Positions 34,728 through 44,522 of a stretch of DNA of 64,000 nucleotides are shown piece after piece. Position 1 is the stretch's first letter. Each line of letters starts with the position of its first letter. Both the position numbers and the translations under genes were made by a program. The stretch is from Flavobacteriaceae bacterium UBA5534 (GTDB lineage Bacteria; Bacteroidota; Bacteroidia; Flavobacteriales; Flavobacteriaceae): the NCBI GenBank assembly GCA_002426015.1, contig DINS01000008.1, forward strand, positions 1-64,000, read 5' to 3'. Under the pieces are notes generated by a model. It was not told where the DNA came from. It made no database searches and saw only the letters and a list, made by a program, of their open reading frames with translations.

Positions 34728-35177
34728 ATGCGAATTTTTCTTTGGATACTTATTTTTTTAGGCACCTTTTCCATTATGGAATTCATGGCTTGGTTTACAC
34801 ACAAATATGTGATGCATGGATTCTTATGGAGTTTACATAAAGACCATCACAAAAAAGATCATAAAAGCTGGTTTGAGCGCAATGATGCTTTTTTTCTGTT
34901 TTATGCTGTTGTAAGTATGATTTGCTTTTATTTATGGAATTACGAGAGCCTTTGGTATTGCCTGCCCATTGCATTGGGTATCATGGCTTATGGAGCAGCC
35001 TATTTTACGGTTCATGATATATTTATCCATCAACGTTTTAAGCTCTTTAGAAATGCCAACAACTGGTATGCAAAAGGTGTACGACGAGCCCACAAGATGC
35101 ATCACAAACATTTAGGGAAAGATGATGGAGAGTGTTTTGGCATGTTGGTCGTCCCTTTTAAGTATTTTAAGCGATAA
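34728..35177 (+). CDS. crtZ: Beta-carotene hydroxylase (fatty acid hydroxylase superfamily)
   Basis: 149 aa di-iron membrane hydroxylase. Histidine motifs HKYVMHG, LHKDHHKKDH, HDIFIHQRF and RAHKMHHKH match CrtZ, and several membrane helices are present. Converts beta-carotene to zeaxanthin. Follows crtB by 8 nt in the same operon. No ketolase gene (crtW) is next to it, so zeaxanthin is the expected end product. Confidence 0.92.
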   Translation: MRIFLWILIFLGTFSIMEFMAWFTHKYVMHGFLWSLHKDHHKKDHKSWFERNDAFFLFYAVVSMICFYLWNYESLWYCLPIALGIMAYGAAYFTVHDIFIHQRFKLFRNANNWYAKGVRRAHKMHHKHLGKDDGECFGMLVVPFKYFKR

Positions 35178-35241
35178 AGTTGTATTTTATAAATTATTTT
35201 ATTTTCTTCAAATTTTCATAACCAACAGTTAGAAAAGTAAT

Positions 35242-35943
35242 ATGACCCATTTATACTTATTACTTGATATTTTATCGCTTTCACTTCCGTTATTATTTAG
35301 TTTTCATCCAAAATTAAAATTTTATAGGTACTGGAAAGCTTTATTTGCATCAATAGGTATAATGATGTGTATTTTTATTCCTTGGGATATTGTTTTTACA
35401 AGTGCAGGGTTTTGGGGATTTAACGACACTTATTTTTCGGGCTACAAATTGTTTTTTCTTCCTTTAGAAGAGTGGCTGTTTTTTATATGTATTCCTTTTG
35501 CATGTGTATTTACTCATTTTTCATTGCTCTATTTTTTTCCAAAAATGGAAATTTCACAAAAAAACACGACAATCATTTCGCATGTGATTGTAGCTATGCT
35601 AACTCTTTTATGTTTTATATTTTATGATAAGTGGTACACGCTCATTAATTTCATATATGCCATTATTGTTTTGTTGGCAGTGATATATTATAATTTTGAA
35701 TTATTAAAAAGCTATTACCTCACTTTCTTGGTCATGTTGATCCCTTTTTTTATTGTTAATGGTATTCTGACAGGAAGTTTTATAGAAGAAGAAGTCGTTT
35801 GGTACAATAATGATGAAAACCTCAACTTGAGATTGATGACAATACCAATTGAAGATGTGGTGTATGCCTTTTCAATGATATTAACGACGTTGGCACTTAC
35901 CAAATATTTTAAAAACAAATGGGCTACTCCAAAAGCGAATTAA
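35242..35943 (+). CDS. crtY: Lycopene cyclase (CrtYcd-type fused domains)
   Basis: 233 aa with about seven membrane helices and two lycopene-cyclase domain repeats: PLEEWLFF at 74-81 and PIEDVVYAF at 202-210. This is the single-chain form of the CrtYc/CrtYd type found in Bacteroidota, unrelated to FAD-type CrtY. Converts lycopene to beta-carotene. Last gene of the crt operon; its 3' end overlaps the convergent tlpA-like gene by 20 nt. Confidence 0.9.
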   Translation: MTHLYLLLDILSLSLPLLFSFHPKLKFYRYWKALFASIGIMMCIFIPWDIVFTSAGFWGFNDTYFSGYKLFFLPLEEWLFFICIPFACVFTHFSLLYFFPKMEISQKNTTIISHVIVAMLTLLCFIFYDKWYTLINFIYAIIVLLAVIYYNFELLKSYYLTFLVMLIPFFIVNGILTGSFIEEEVVWYNNDENLNLRLMTIPIEDVVYAFSMILTTLALTKYFKNKWATPKAN

Positions 35944-36490
35944 GCAAGTCTTGAATCGAATCGCTATACCAATCGGCAGCTCCTGTTTTATCTACAACCA
36001 CATGGCCTTCTTTATCTATGATAAACGTTCGAGGTATTGAAGACACATCAAACCCTTCTGGATAGGTAGAGGCTGATGAATGGACAATAAACTGGTAATT
36101 GCTCTTTTTCTTAAATTCAGAAATGACCTCATTATTCTCATCTGACACCATCAAGAACACAACATTATCTTTATATTTTCGATATAGCTTATCTAAACTA
36201 GGCATTTCGGCAATGCATGGCGGACACCAAGTTGCCCAGAAGTTGATGACGACAACCTTTCCTTTTGCTTCATTAAAATCATAGGTGGTTCCATTTTCGT
36301 CAATAAGTTTCCAATTATAACTCGAAATAGTGTCACGTTCATCCTCATCAATAACCGAAGGGCTAAACAGAGCCAATCCTTTATGAAGTAAAATTTGTAT
36401 TGGCTGGCGAGTTTGAGGGATGATCAATATGGCGATAATCACCAAAAAAATGATATTGTTACGTTGTTTTTTAGTAATATTCATCATCAA
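35924..36490 (-). CDS. TlpA-like membrane-anchored thioredoxin
   Basis: 188 aa. One N-terminal membrane helix (NIIFLVIIAILIIPQT), then a periplasmic TlpA/ResA fold with redox motif WATWCPPCIAEMPS and cis-Pro in SIPRTFIIDKEGHVV. Reduces or isomerises disulfides in envelope proteins. Three consecutive Met codons give alternative starts. Convergent overlap with crtY; aconitase terminator directly upstream. Confidence 0.9.
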   Translation of the reverse strand: MMMNITKKQRNNIIFLVIIAILIIPQTRQPIQILLHKGLALFSPSVIDEDERDTISSYNWKLIDENGTTYDFNEAKGKVVVINFWATWCPPCIAEMPSLDKLYRKYKDNVVFLMVSDENNEVISEFKKKSNYQFIVHSSASTYPEGFDVSSIPRTFIIDKEGHVVVDKTGAADWYSDSIQDLLNSLLE

Positions 36491-36501
36491 ATTTGCATAA
36501 A

Positions 36502-36529
36502 AAAACTCCTGATGTTGGTCAGGAGTTTT
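36502..36529 (-). terminator. Terminator after acnA
   Basis: Perfect 11-bp stem AAAACTCCTGA (36502-36512) and TCAGGAGTTTT (36519-36529), loop TGTTGG, with T-runs on the minus strand. Lies between the acnA stop and the tlpA-like gene. Confidence 0.85.
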
Positions 36530-36545
36530 ATAATTAACTTACAGT

Positions 36546-38810
36546 CTATCTTGCATTTTCTTTCTTAATCAAATTCAATGCAGAACCTTCGTTAAACCAT
36601 TCTATTTGAGATTGGTTATAGGTATGGTTTGCTTTGATGACACTTTTTGAACCATCTTTATGGACAAACTCCAATGTTAGTGGTTTGTCTGGTGCAAATT
36701 GGTCTAAATCCAAGAAATTGATGGTATCATCTTCTTGTATTAAATCATAATCATTTTCGTTAGCAAAGGTCAAACCTAACATTCCTTGTTTTTTAAGGTT
36801 GGTTTCATGAATACGTGCAAACGATTTTACCAAAACCGCAGCAACACCTAGATGCCGTGGCTCCATAGCGGCATGCTCACGAGAAGAGCCTTCACCATAG
36901 TTATGGTCACCAACTACAATCGACTTAATGCCTTTAGCTTTATAAGCTCTTGCAACATCTGGTACACCTTCGTAATCTCCTGTTAATTGGTTTTTAACGA
37001 AATTTGTTTTCTTGTTATAAGCATTCACTGCTCCGATAAGCATGTTGTTAGAAATATTATCAAGATGCCCTCTAAAACGTAACCAAGGTCCAGCCATAGA
37101 GATGTGATCGGTTGTGCATTTTCCGAAGGCTTTGATCAATAATTTGGCTCCTTTGATGTTGTTTCCAATAGGTACAAAAGGTTCCAATAACTGTAAACGC
37201 TCTGATGTAGGGCTTACAGAAACATCCACTTTGCTTCCATCTTTCACTGGTTCAACATAACCTGCATCTTCAACATCAAATCCATTTGGAGGTAACTCGA
37301 TTCCTTTCGGTTCGTCTAATTTTACCTTCTCTCCATCTTCATTAATCAAATAATCATTCATAGGATCAAAATCCAAACGACCTGAAATGGCAATGGCTGC
37401 CACCATTTCTGGCGAACCAACAAAAGCATGCGTATTAGGATTACCATCAGCACGTTTTGAGAAATTACGGTTAAAAGAGTGAACTATCGTGTTTTTTTCG
37501 TCGCCTTTTAAATCACTTCGATCCCATTGCCCAATACATGGTCCACACGCATTAGTAAATATCGTCGCGTCTAAATCTTCAAATACCTTTAAAATACCAT
37601 CACGCTCTGCCGTAAAACGGATTTGTTCTGATCCTGGATTGATTCCAAAATCTGCTTTTGCTTTTATATGTTTATCAACAGCTTGCTTGGCAATAGAAGC
37701 TGCACGTGTCAAATCTTCATAAGATGAATTTGTGCAAGACCCTATTAATCCCCAATCTACTTTAATTGGCCAACCTTTTTCTTTGGCTATTTTTCCTAGC
37801 TCACCGACTGGAGTTGCCAAATCTGGCGTAAATGGTCCGTTTAAATGTGGACGCAACGTATCTAAATCAATTTCAATCAATTGATCAAAATACTGCTCTG
37901 GGTTAGCATATACTTCAACATCACCTGTTAAATATTCTTTTATTTTATTGGCTTCATCTGCTATGTCAGCTCTATCTGTAGCACGTAAATAACGCTCCAT
38001 AGAATCATCATAACCAAAAGTCGAAGTGGTTGCCCCTATTTCGGCTCCCATATTACAAATAGTCCCTTTACCTGTGCACGATAAATTTTTGGCACCTTCA
38101 CCAAAATATTCAACAATGGCTCCTGTTCCTCCTTTAACGGTCAAAATTCCAGCAACCTTAAGGATGACATCCTTTGCAGATGTCCAGCCATTCAGCTTTC
38201 CTGTCAATTTAACACCGATTAATTTTGGGAATTTCAGTTCCCAAGCCATCCCAGCCATCACATCTACCGCATCAGCACCACCAACTCCAATGGCAACCAT
38301 TCCTAATCCGCCAGCATTTACTGTATGTGAATCGGTTCCAATCATCATACCTCCAGGAAAAGCATAATTTTCCAGTACAACTTGATGAATGATTCCTGCT
38401 CCTGGTTTCCAGAATCCAATCCCATATTTGTTTGATACAGATGCTAAAAAGTCAAATACTTCATTACTTGTCTCGTTGGCACGTTTTAAATCGGCAACTG
38501 CACCTTGTTTTGCCTGAATCAGGTGATCACAATGCACAGTCGTTGGCACTGCCACTTTAGCTTTACCCGCTTGCATAAACTGCAATAATGCCATTTGTGC
38601 TGTTGCATCTTGGCATGCAATACGATCTGGTGCAAAATCGACATAATCTTTACCTCTTCTAAAAGCGGTTGTAGGATTGCCGTCCCAAAGGTGGGAATAT
38701 AAAATCTTTTCAGATAATGTCAATGGTTTACCAACTATTTGACGCGCTTTGTCAACACGTTCTGGCATAGTTTTGTAAACTTTTTTAATCATATCAATAT
38801 CAAATGCCAT
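36546..38810 (-). CDS. Aconitate hydratase
   Basis: 754 aa, mitochondrial-type aconitase of the TCA cycle (citrate to isocitrate). Fe-S ligands are visible in GLIGSCTNSSYEDL and ACGPCIGQW. GTDSHTVNAGGLGMVAIGVGGADAV and the C-terminal swivel domain GDHNYGEGSSREHAAMEPRHLG are present, so it is full length. Monocistronic with a terminator; 200 nt of AT-rich upstream sequence with a TAATTTTG near 38863-38870 may carry its promoter. Confidence 0.95.
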   Translation of the reverse strand: MAFDIDMIKKVYKTMPERVDKARQIVGKPLTLSEKILYSHLWDGNPTTAFRRGKDYVDFAPDRIACQDATAQMALLQFMQAGKAKVAVPTTVHCDHLIQAKQGAVADLKRANETSNEVFDFLASVSNKYGIGFWKPGAGIIHQVVLENYAFPGGMMIGTDSHTVNAGGLGMVAIGVGGADAVDVMAGMAWELKFPKLIGVKLTGKLNGWTSAKDVILKVAGILTVKGGTGAIVEYFGEGAKNLSCTGKGTICNMGAEIGATTSTFGYDDSMERYLRATDRADIADEANKIKEYLTGDVEVYANPEQYFDQLIEIDLDTLRPHLNGPFTPDLATPVGELGKIAKEKGWPIKVDWGLIGSCTNSSYEDLTRAASIAKQAVDKHIKAKADFGINPGSEQIRFTAERDGILKVFEDLDATIFTNACGPCIGQWDRSDLKGDEKNTIVHSFNRNFSKRADGNPNTHAFVGSPEMVAAIAISGRLDFDPMNDYLINEDGEKVKLDEPKGIELPPNGFDVEDAGYVEPVKDGSKVDVSVSPTSERLQLLEPFVPIGNNIKGAKLLIKAFGKCTTDHISMAGPWLRFRGHLDNISNNMLIGAVNAYNKKTNFVKNQLTGDYEGVPDVARAYKAKGIKSIVVGDHNYGEGSSREHAAMEPRHLGVAAVLVKSFARIHETNLKKQGMLGLTFANENDYDLIQEDDTINFLDLDQFAPDKPLTLEFVHKDGSKSVIKANHTYNQSQIEWFNEGSALNLIKKENAR

Positions 38811-39010
38811 AGAATATATTTTAAGGTTGTTTATTAGTTTTTAATTCCGAAGTCTCGGACTGCAAAATTACAAAATTTCAAAGACTTTTAAAAATATGTA
38901 ACGAAATCTAAAAAACAATAAATATCTTTCAATAGATTGATTGATTTTTAGCTCATAAATAAATTATCGACAAAAATTTATAGTCTTAAATATTAAATTA
39001 ACAATTTTGC

Positions 39011-40147
39011 TTATTTGAATTTTCTCTTAAAAAAGGGCATATCTCTTAAATCTGTCATTGGTTTTTCGTAAAAACGATACAATATATGAGAACAAAGAAT
39101 TGTCAGCAACAGATACACCATAATATAAACAAACACATCCAAACCAAAAAATCCATCCGAAGGAATATCATATTTTAACAATTGTAATATAATAGAATAA
39201 TGAAGAAGGTACATACTGTAAGAAATGAGGCTCAAATAAGTGATTGGCATTAAAAAAAACCTTGATGTTGACTGCATTTGGCTCAATAAAGGTAAGGTCA
39301 ATACAATAGCCAACGAATTGATTGGCAAATACCATACATTCCAAAACAAAGGATTGGTTTCTATAAAAACTTGTTTTAAAGGAATTGCGGCATTCAAGCC
39401 CAAAAAGAGTAAAAGGCCCAATACAAAGGCGACATATCTTGCTTTTTTCCACATATTTGGCTTCACAATGGATATAAAAGCAGCCAAAACACCATAATAA
39501 ATGGCATCAATTCTATAAATAACAATGGCTTTTAGATTCACATTCCAATGCACCATGCTCTTGATGTTATCATTTTGACTATAGATGAATTTAGTCAGTG
39601 CAAACATGAAAATAATCAACAAAGTAATCAATAAGAATTGCCTTGATTTAGAAAAGGCGGTTTTTAAAAACAAGGTTAAATAGAGTAACAAGGGCCCTAA
39701 AACGTAAGCAAACTCTTCAATAGTCAGGCTCCAGCTCTCTATAAAAAATGATGGCATTTCCCATGCAAAATTCTGAAGAAAAAATGCATACTGCCACAAA
39801 TTGTCAGGCAATGACGTGCCAATATACAATGCAATTAGAACATTGATAATCAATACCAAGTAATAATTGGGAAGTGTTCGAAACCAACGTCGAATCCAAA
39901 AATAAAAAACACTTTTAAAACTAAAATCATCAGACAGATAAAGTCTATATATAATACGTCCAATCAAAAAACCGCTTAAAACAAAGAAAATTTCGACACC
40001 AACCAAGCCCGCAATACGCAAAATGTCTGGTATCATCCCTCTTGCAGTTGGTGTAATCCACAACACGTGCGAACAAACAACCAACAAAATAGCAACAGCA
40101 CGCATTAGGTCAAGACCAAAAATTCGTTTGTTGTCATCTATTTGCAT
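39011..40147 (-). CDS. Acyltransferase 3 (OafA/YrhL) family protein
   Basis: 378 aa integral membrane O-acyltransferase. FGLDLMRAVAILLVVCSHVLW near the N-terminus carries the family Arg and His, followed by VEIFFVLSGFLIGRI and about ten helices. These enzymes acylate polysaccharide or lipid sugars in the envelope; the substrate is unknown. Divergent from the next gene with only 39 nt between starts. Confidence 0.88.
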   Translation of the reverse strand: MQIDDNKRIFGLDLMRAVAILLVVCSHVLWITPTARGMIPDILRIAGLVGVEIFFVLSGFLIGRIIYRLYLSDDFSFKSVFYFWIRRWFRTLPNYYLVLIINVLIALYIGTSLPDNLWQYAFFLQNFAWEMPSFFIESWSLTIEEFAYVLGPLLLYLTLFLKTAFSKSRQFLLITLLIIFMFALTKFIYSQNDNIKSMVHWNVNLKAIVIYRIDAIYYGVLAAFISIVKPNMWKKARYVAFVLGLLLFLGLNAAIPLKQVFIETNPLFWNVWYLPINSLAIVLTLPLLSQMQSTSRFFLMPITYLSLISYSMYLLHYSIILQLLKYDIPSDGFFGLDVFVYIMVYLLLTILCSHILYRFYEKPMTDLRDMPFFKRKFK

Positions 40148-40186
40148 AAAAAAGCCTTAATTTTGTTAGAGTGATACTCTATAAAG

Positions 40187-41335
40187 ATGGCCTCTAAAAT
40201 ACTAAAATATTCAGCTTTTTTGTTCGTTTTAGCATTGATTGTTGGTGGTATCTATTATTTAAAACTTCCTAATCGCCATAAAGCAATTATCAAAACGCAA
40301 GTGTATCATAAATTGGGTTTAGTGGATAACAGCTGGAACACGATTACTTCAGATTCTACGATATCACTAATAACTCCAACATTTGTTATCGACAATATTT
40401 ATAAATCGATGGAAGGCCCAAAAGTGATGCGTTCCTTCCAATTGGATTACAAAAAATCAGATTTAGTCTGGATTACATCTTTCAAAACACAAGCGTTGAG
40501 TACCAATGAAGTTGATCAACTCTCTAATGATTATGTGTGCCATACCAATATCGATTTTTATGATGGTGAACATTATTCTCGTTGGAATCTAAACGATAGA
40601 ATTGGTGAACAGTATCCACGTTTGACCTCAATGAGCAATGGTATTGAGTCCTACAAATTTCCTGATGGTTTTGGATTTCCAGTATTTACTGACGAAAATC
40701 TATTTTTGGCTACCCAAACCTTAAACCATAATATAAAATCGGATGTTTTTTCTGTAAAACACAAGGTCACACTAGGCTATCAACCTCACGCTCTTTTTAT
40801 GAAACCTTTAATGAGCAAAACTGTGTTTGTGATGCTGCCTTACGATGATAGTAAACCGTTTGAAGGTCCTACGGATAATAATCCCAATATGTGTCTGCCT
40901 GTAGAAACCAAAAACCATAGCTATATTGATGACAAAGGTCAACATTTAAGTGGTCATTGGGTTATTTTTCCAGAGAAAGCAACCTATCGCTATGACATTA
41001 CCAAGCAATTACAACTAAAAGACAGCACGACCATGCACCATATTGCAACTCATTTGCATCCGTTTGCCGAGACATTGTCACTTAGGGACAAAACCATAGA
41101 TTCGACTTTGTTTACTTCCAATGCAGAGAATTACACCAATAAAATTGGATTAAAAAAAGTGACTTCTTTTTCGAGTGCTGAAGGTGTGATGTTGTATCCA
41201 GATCATCAATATGAATTGGTTTTAACGACCAACAATACCACCAACACCAACCAGGATATGATGGCAAGTATGTTTGTGTTTTTGTATGATAAGGAAATGG
41301 CTGAAAAGTTGAAAACTTACAAAAGAAAGCAATGA
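40187..41335 (+). CDS. Membrane-anchored PHM-like putative copper protein
   Basis: 382 aa with an N-terminal membrane anchor (residues 8-25). The C-terminal part resembles the peptidylglycine/dopamine monooxygenase fold: His-rich MHHIATHLHPF (HLH at 289-291) followed by a Met-rich QDMMASMFVFL (357-366), like the His-x-His...Met copper site, and VCHTNIDF near 119. Overlaps the downstream SCO1/SenC gene by 4 nt, and that protein is a copper chaperone, which supports copper binding. Activity is not proven. Confidence 0.6.
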   Translation: MASKILKYSAFLFVLALIVGGIYYLKLPNRHKAIIKTQVYHKLGLVDNSWNTITSDSTISLITPTFVIDNIYKSMEGPKVMRSFQLDYKKSDLVWITSFKTQALSTNEVDQLSNDYVCHTNIDFYDGEHYSRWNLNDRIGEQYPRLTSMSNGIESYKFPDGFGFPVFTDENLFLATQTLNHNIKSDVFSVKHKVTLGYQPHALFMKPLMSKTVFVMLPYDDSKPFEGPTDNNPNMCLPVETKNHSYIDDKGQHLSGHWVIFPEKATYRYDITKQLQLKDSTTMHHIATHLHPFAETLSLRDKTIDSTLFTSNAENYTNKIGLKKVTSFSSAEGVMLYPDHQYELVLTTNNTTNTNQDMMASMFVFLYDKEMAEKLKTYKRKQ

Positions 41336-41925
41336 GGTATTGTTTATTGATATTGATATTTTGTTTGTATGGCTGTGACCTTGTTACGAAAGAGTTACCA
41401 ATATTAAGCTATAAGATTGATGATAATGGCAATGAAATTCATTACGGAATAAATTATGAAGGTTTTGAAAATCAATTAGGAGAGAATTTCACTTCAAAAG
41501 ACATATTTGACAGAGTTTTTATTGCCAATTTCTTCTTTACACGTTGTCCGAGCATCTGCCCACCTATGCGAACGGAATTAATCAAAATTGCTGAAACGTT
41601 TCAGGATGAAGATGATTTTATGCTGATATCGCATACCATCGACCCAGAAAATGATACTGTAGATATCTTAAAAAGCTATGCTGAAGCCACTGGAATACCA
41701 TCAGAAAAATGGCAGTTTTTAAGGTCTTCACTCGAAAACACAAAGGCTCAAGCCAATCAATATATGACCAACTTTAGACCTAACGAGGATGGTACCGATT
41801 TCTACCATAGCAGCTATGTGGCTTTGGTTGATAAGCATAAATTGATAAGAGGGTTTTATAATGTATTGGTAGCCGAAGATGTTGAACGGTTAAAGGAAGA
41901 TATCAAAATCTTAATCAAAGACTAA
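41332..41925 (+). CDS. SCO1/SenC family copper chaperone lipoprotein
   Basis: 197 aa. Lipobox CLYGC (Cys15), then a thioredoxin fold with copper ligands Cys72-x3-Cys76 (FTRCPSICPPMRTELI) and His159 (DFYHSSYVAL). SCO proteins deliver copper to cytochrome oxidase or other periplasmic cuproproteins. Translationally coupled to the upstream PHM-like gene, which may be its client. Confidence 0.9.
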   Translation: MRYCLLILIFCLYGCDLVTKELPILSYKIDDNGNEIHYGINYEGFENQLGENFTSKDIFDRVFIANFFFTRCPSICPPMRTELIKIAETFQDEDDFMLISHTIDPENDTVDILKSYAEATGIPSEKWQFLRSSLENTKAQANQYMTNFRPNEDGTDFYHSSYVALVDKHKLIRGFYNVLVAEDVERLKEDIKILIKD

Positions 41926-42116
41926 CCTTTTGACCTATATACTTTTATGAGCTGAATAATTGCTAACACAATAGCAACTACTTTTAGAACAGTCCCAAAA
42001 ATAAAGACTTCATTAGCAAACTGCCAATGCATTACTTTGAATAAAGCTCCAACGGTTGAAAAGGCAAAACCAGCCAATAGAACAATCGATGGTATGATGA
42101 ACTGTTTAAGATTCAC
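41922..42116 (-). CDS. GldL-like small membrane protein
   Basis: 64 aa with two membrane helices. GALFKVMHWQFANEVFIFGTVLKVVAIVL resembles the first helix pair of the gliding/type IX secretion motor protein GldL, but the long cytoplasmic part of GldL is missing. The start overlaps the end of the MoxR gene by 1 nt. Motor-related function is not implied. Confidence 0.7.
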   Translation of the reverse strand: MNLKQFIIPSIVLLAGFAFSTVGALFKVMHWQFANEVFIFGTVLKVVAIVLAIIQLIKVYRSKG

Positions 42117-43069
42117 TAAAACAAGCTTTTGATAATCTGATCGTCTGAAATCCCTTCAGCTTCTGCCTTGTAGTTCTTGATAATTCTATGGCGAAGAATG
42201 CCACTTGCAACGGCTTGGACGTTTTCAATGTCTGGTGAAAATTTACCATTGATGGCTGCATGTGTCTTTGCAGCAAGAATCAAGTTTTGTGACGCTCTTG
42301 GACCTGCTCCCCAATCTACAAATTCTTTTACCAAATCGGAAGCAGTGCTAACGTTAGGGCGTGTTTTTCCAACCATGGTCACAGCATACTCAATCACATT
42401 ATCAGCCACAGGAATACGACGAATCAAATTCTGAAAATCAATAATCTCTTGAGCCGTAAATAATGGGTTGACGGTTGCCTGTACATCTGTAGTGGTAGAT
42501 TTTACAACCTGAACTTCTTCTGAAAAAGAAGGATAATCCAAATTAATGGCAAACATAAAACGGTCTAACTGTGCTTCTGGTAAAGGATAGGTTCCTTCTT
42601 GCTCAATCGGATTTTGGGTTGCCAGCACAAAATATGGTAAGCTTAATTGATAATGGTGACCTGCAACTGTTACAGCACGTTCTTGCATAGCTTCCAATAA
42701 GGCCGCTTGTGTTTTAGGTGGTGTTCTGTTGATCTCGTCAGCAAGAATGATATTGGCAAAAATAGGTCCTTTGATGAATTTAAAATGCCTGTTCTCGTCT
42801 AATATTTCACTTCCAAGAATGTCGCTTGGCATTAAGTCTGGTGTAAACTGAATGCGCTTAAAATCTAATCCCAAAGCCTGTGCAATGGTATTGACCATTA
42901 AGGTTTTTGCCAAACCAGGCACACCAATGAGCAAGGCATGTCCTCCAGAAAAAATGGATATCAGGATTTGATTGACCACCTCATCCTGACCAACAATAAC
43001 TTTGGCTACTTCGGTTTTTAGACTTTTATATTTTTTTACAAACTGCTCTACAGCTGCGACATCAGACAT
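42116..43069 (-). CDS. MoxR family AAA+ ATPase
   Basis: 317 aa. Walker A GVPGLAKT near residue 45, Walker B ILADEINRTPPKTQAALLEAMQE, sensor ATQNPIEQEGTYPLPEAQLDRF. MoxR proteins act as chaperone-like ATPases in envelope assembly, often with VWA proteins; here the neighbours are three periplasmic PPIase genes instead. Starts 1-2 nt after the SurA-like gene. Confidence 0.93.
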   Translation of the reverse strand: MSDVAAVEQFVKKYKSLKTEVAKVIVGQDEVVNQILISIFSGGHALLIGVPGLAKTLMVNTIAQALGLDFKRIQFTPDLMPSDILGSEILDENRHFKFIKGPIFANIILADEINRTPPKTQAALLEAMQERAVTVAGHHYQLSLPYFVLATQNPIEQEGTYPLPEAQLDRFMFAINLDYPSFSEEVQVVKSTTTDVQATVNPLFTAQEIIDFQNLIRRIPVADNVIEYAVTMVGKTRPNVSTASDLVKEFVDWGAGPRASQNLILAAKTHAAINGKFSPDIENVQAVASGILRHRIIKNYKAEAEGISDDQIIKSLF

Positions 43070-43070
43070 A

Positions 43071-44522
43071 TTATTCTTTTTTTAACCAGTTACTATTAAA
43101 ATCGCAATCTCTATATTCACCATTGATATTGATGTAAGTATCCTTGATTTTCTCATTCTGCCACTTTTCAATCTCTTTGAATTGCTTGTCTTGCTCAGTT
43201 AAGTTTTTGATTTTTAGGTAATCTCTTGCAAAATCCGCTTCATGATCATCAATTCTATCGGTAACCGTCAATATTTTAAATTTAATCCTATTGATTCGGT
43301 CTTCATCCTGAAGCACTAAACTCACTTCATTATCTTTTAGTTTTTGTATTTGTGCATATAATTCAGGATCCATTTTGGTCAATTCAAAACTGTAATCTTG
43401 TGTACGCGGATTTATTAATTGTCCACCATCGTTTCTGGTTTCTTTTTCGTCACTGAATTCTCTGGCTGCGTCAGAAAATGTAATTTCGCCATCAATGATA
43501 CGCTGTCTGATCAAATTAATCTTCTCTTTAGCTTCCTTAACAGATTCTGATGTGACCTCAGGACGCAACAAAATATGTCTAACATCATATTCTTGTCCTC
43601 TGATCTTTTCGAGCTTAATGATATGGTAACCAAAATCGGTTTCGAATGGATCTGAAATCTCGCCTTCCTCCAATGAAAATGCAACATCTCTAAATTCTTT
43701 TACCATTTGAGGGCGCTTGCGGTTAAGCGTGTACATTCCTCCATCTTTTCTAGATGGAATATCGTCTGAATACAATACTGCTTTAGATGTAAAACTGGCA
43801 CCATTTTCAATAATGTCAGCTTTAAATTCTTTCAGTCTATTGATGACTTTTTGTTTTTCTGCTTCAGAAACTTTAGGGATAATCACTATTTGAGCCACTT
43901 TAAGCTCGGTTCCAAATCGTGGTCTTTCATCTTTTGGAATTTTATTGAAATACTCTCTAACTTCTTCTGGAGTGACCTCTATATCTTCAACAATTTTACG
44001 CTGCATATCAGCAGCTAATTTGTTGTCTCTATTGATTTCAAACATTTCATCACGAAGACTTTGCTCATTGTCTTTATTGTAAAACTTCAACAACTCTTCC
44101 ATCGAACCATTCGTTTCAGCTAAAAAAGCGTTGATTTGCTGTTCGATATTAGAACGTATCTCGAGTTCATTTACAGTGATACTGTCTTGTATAGCGTGGT
44201 GTGCATATAATTTGTCTTCCAACAACTTTCCAAACAATTGACAACGTGTGATCTCGGCTGTAGAAACACCTCTTGCTTTCAATTGGATGAACTCCTTATC
44301 GATATCAGAATCTAAAATGACATAATCACCAACAACACCAATAACACCATCAATCTTAATGCGTTCATTGTTAGATTTTACTGTATCAATTGCATTTTTG
44401 TTGACTGTTTGCTCTTCTATAATCTCTTGAGCTGATAAAAGGTTAAAACTTAAAACGGTCAGCACTGTAAGTGCCACATTTATATTAGTTGTAAATTTCA
44501 AATTGATTGTTTTTAATTGCAT
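43071..44522 (-). CDS. SurA-like periplasmic peptidyl-prolyl isomerase
   Basis: About 483-490 aa depending on the start (ATG at 44522 or 44543; both overlap the upstream gene). Signal peptide, SurA N-terminal chaperone region (IDGVIGVVGDYVILDSDIDKEF) and two parvulin domains (KVAQIVIIPKVSEAEKQ...GGMYTLNRKRPQM; YDVRHILLRPEVTSE...NDGGQL). Folds outer-membrane barrel proteins. Middle of an operon with two other PPIase-type genes and moxR. Confidence 0.88.
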   Translation of the reverse strand: MQLKTINLKFTTNINVALTVLTVLSFNLLSAQEIIEEQTVNKNAIDTVKSNNERIKIDGVIGVVGDYVILDSDIDKEFIQLKARGVSTAEITRCQLFGKLLEDKLYAHHAIQDSITVNELEIRSNIEQQINAFLAETNGSMEELLKFYNKDNEQSLRDEMFEINRDNKLAADMQRKIVEDIEVTPEEVREYFNKIPKDERPRFGTELKVAQIVIIPKVSEAEKQKVINRLKEFKADIIENGASFTSKAVLYSDDIPSRKDGGMYTLNRKRPQMVKEFRDVAFSLEEGEISDPFETDFGYHIIKLEKIRGQEYDVRHILLRPEVTSESVKEAKEKINLIRQRIIDGEITFSDAAREFSDEKETRNDGGQLINPRTQDYSFELTKMDPELYAQIQKLKDNEVSLVLQDEDRINRIKFKILTVTDRIDDHEADFARDYLKIKNLTEQDKQFKEIEKWQNEKIKDTYININGEYRDCDFNSNWLKKE

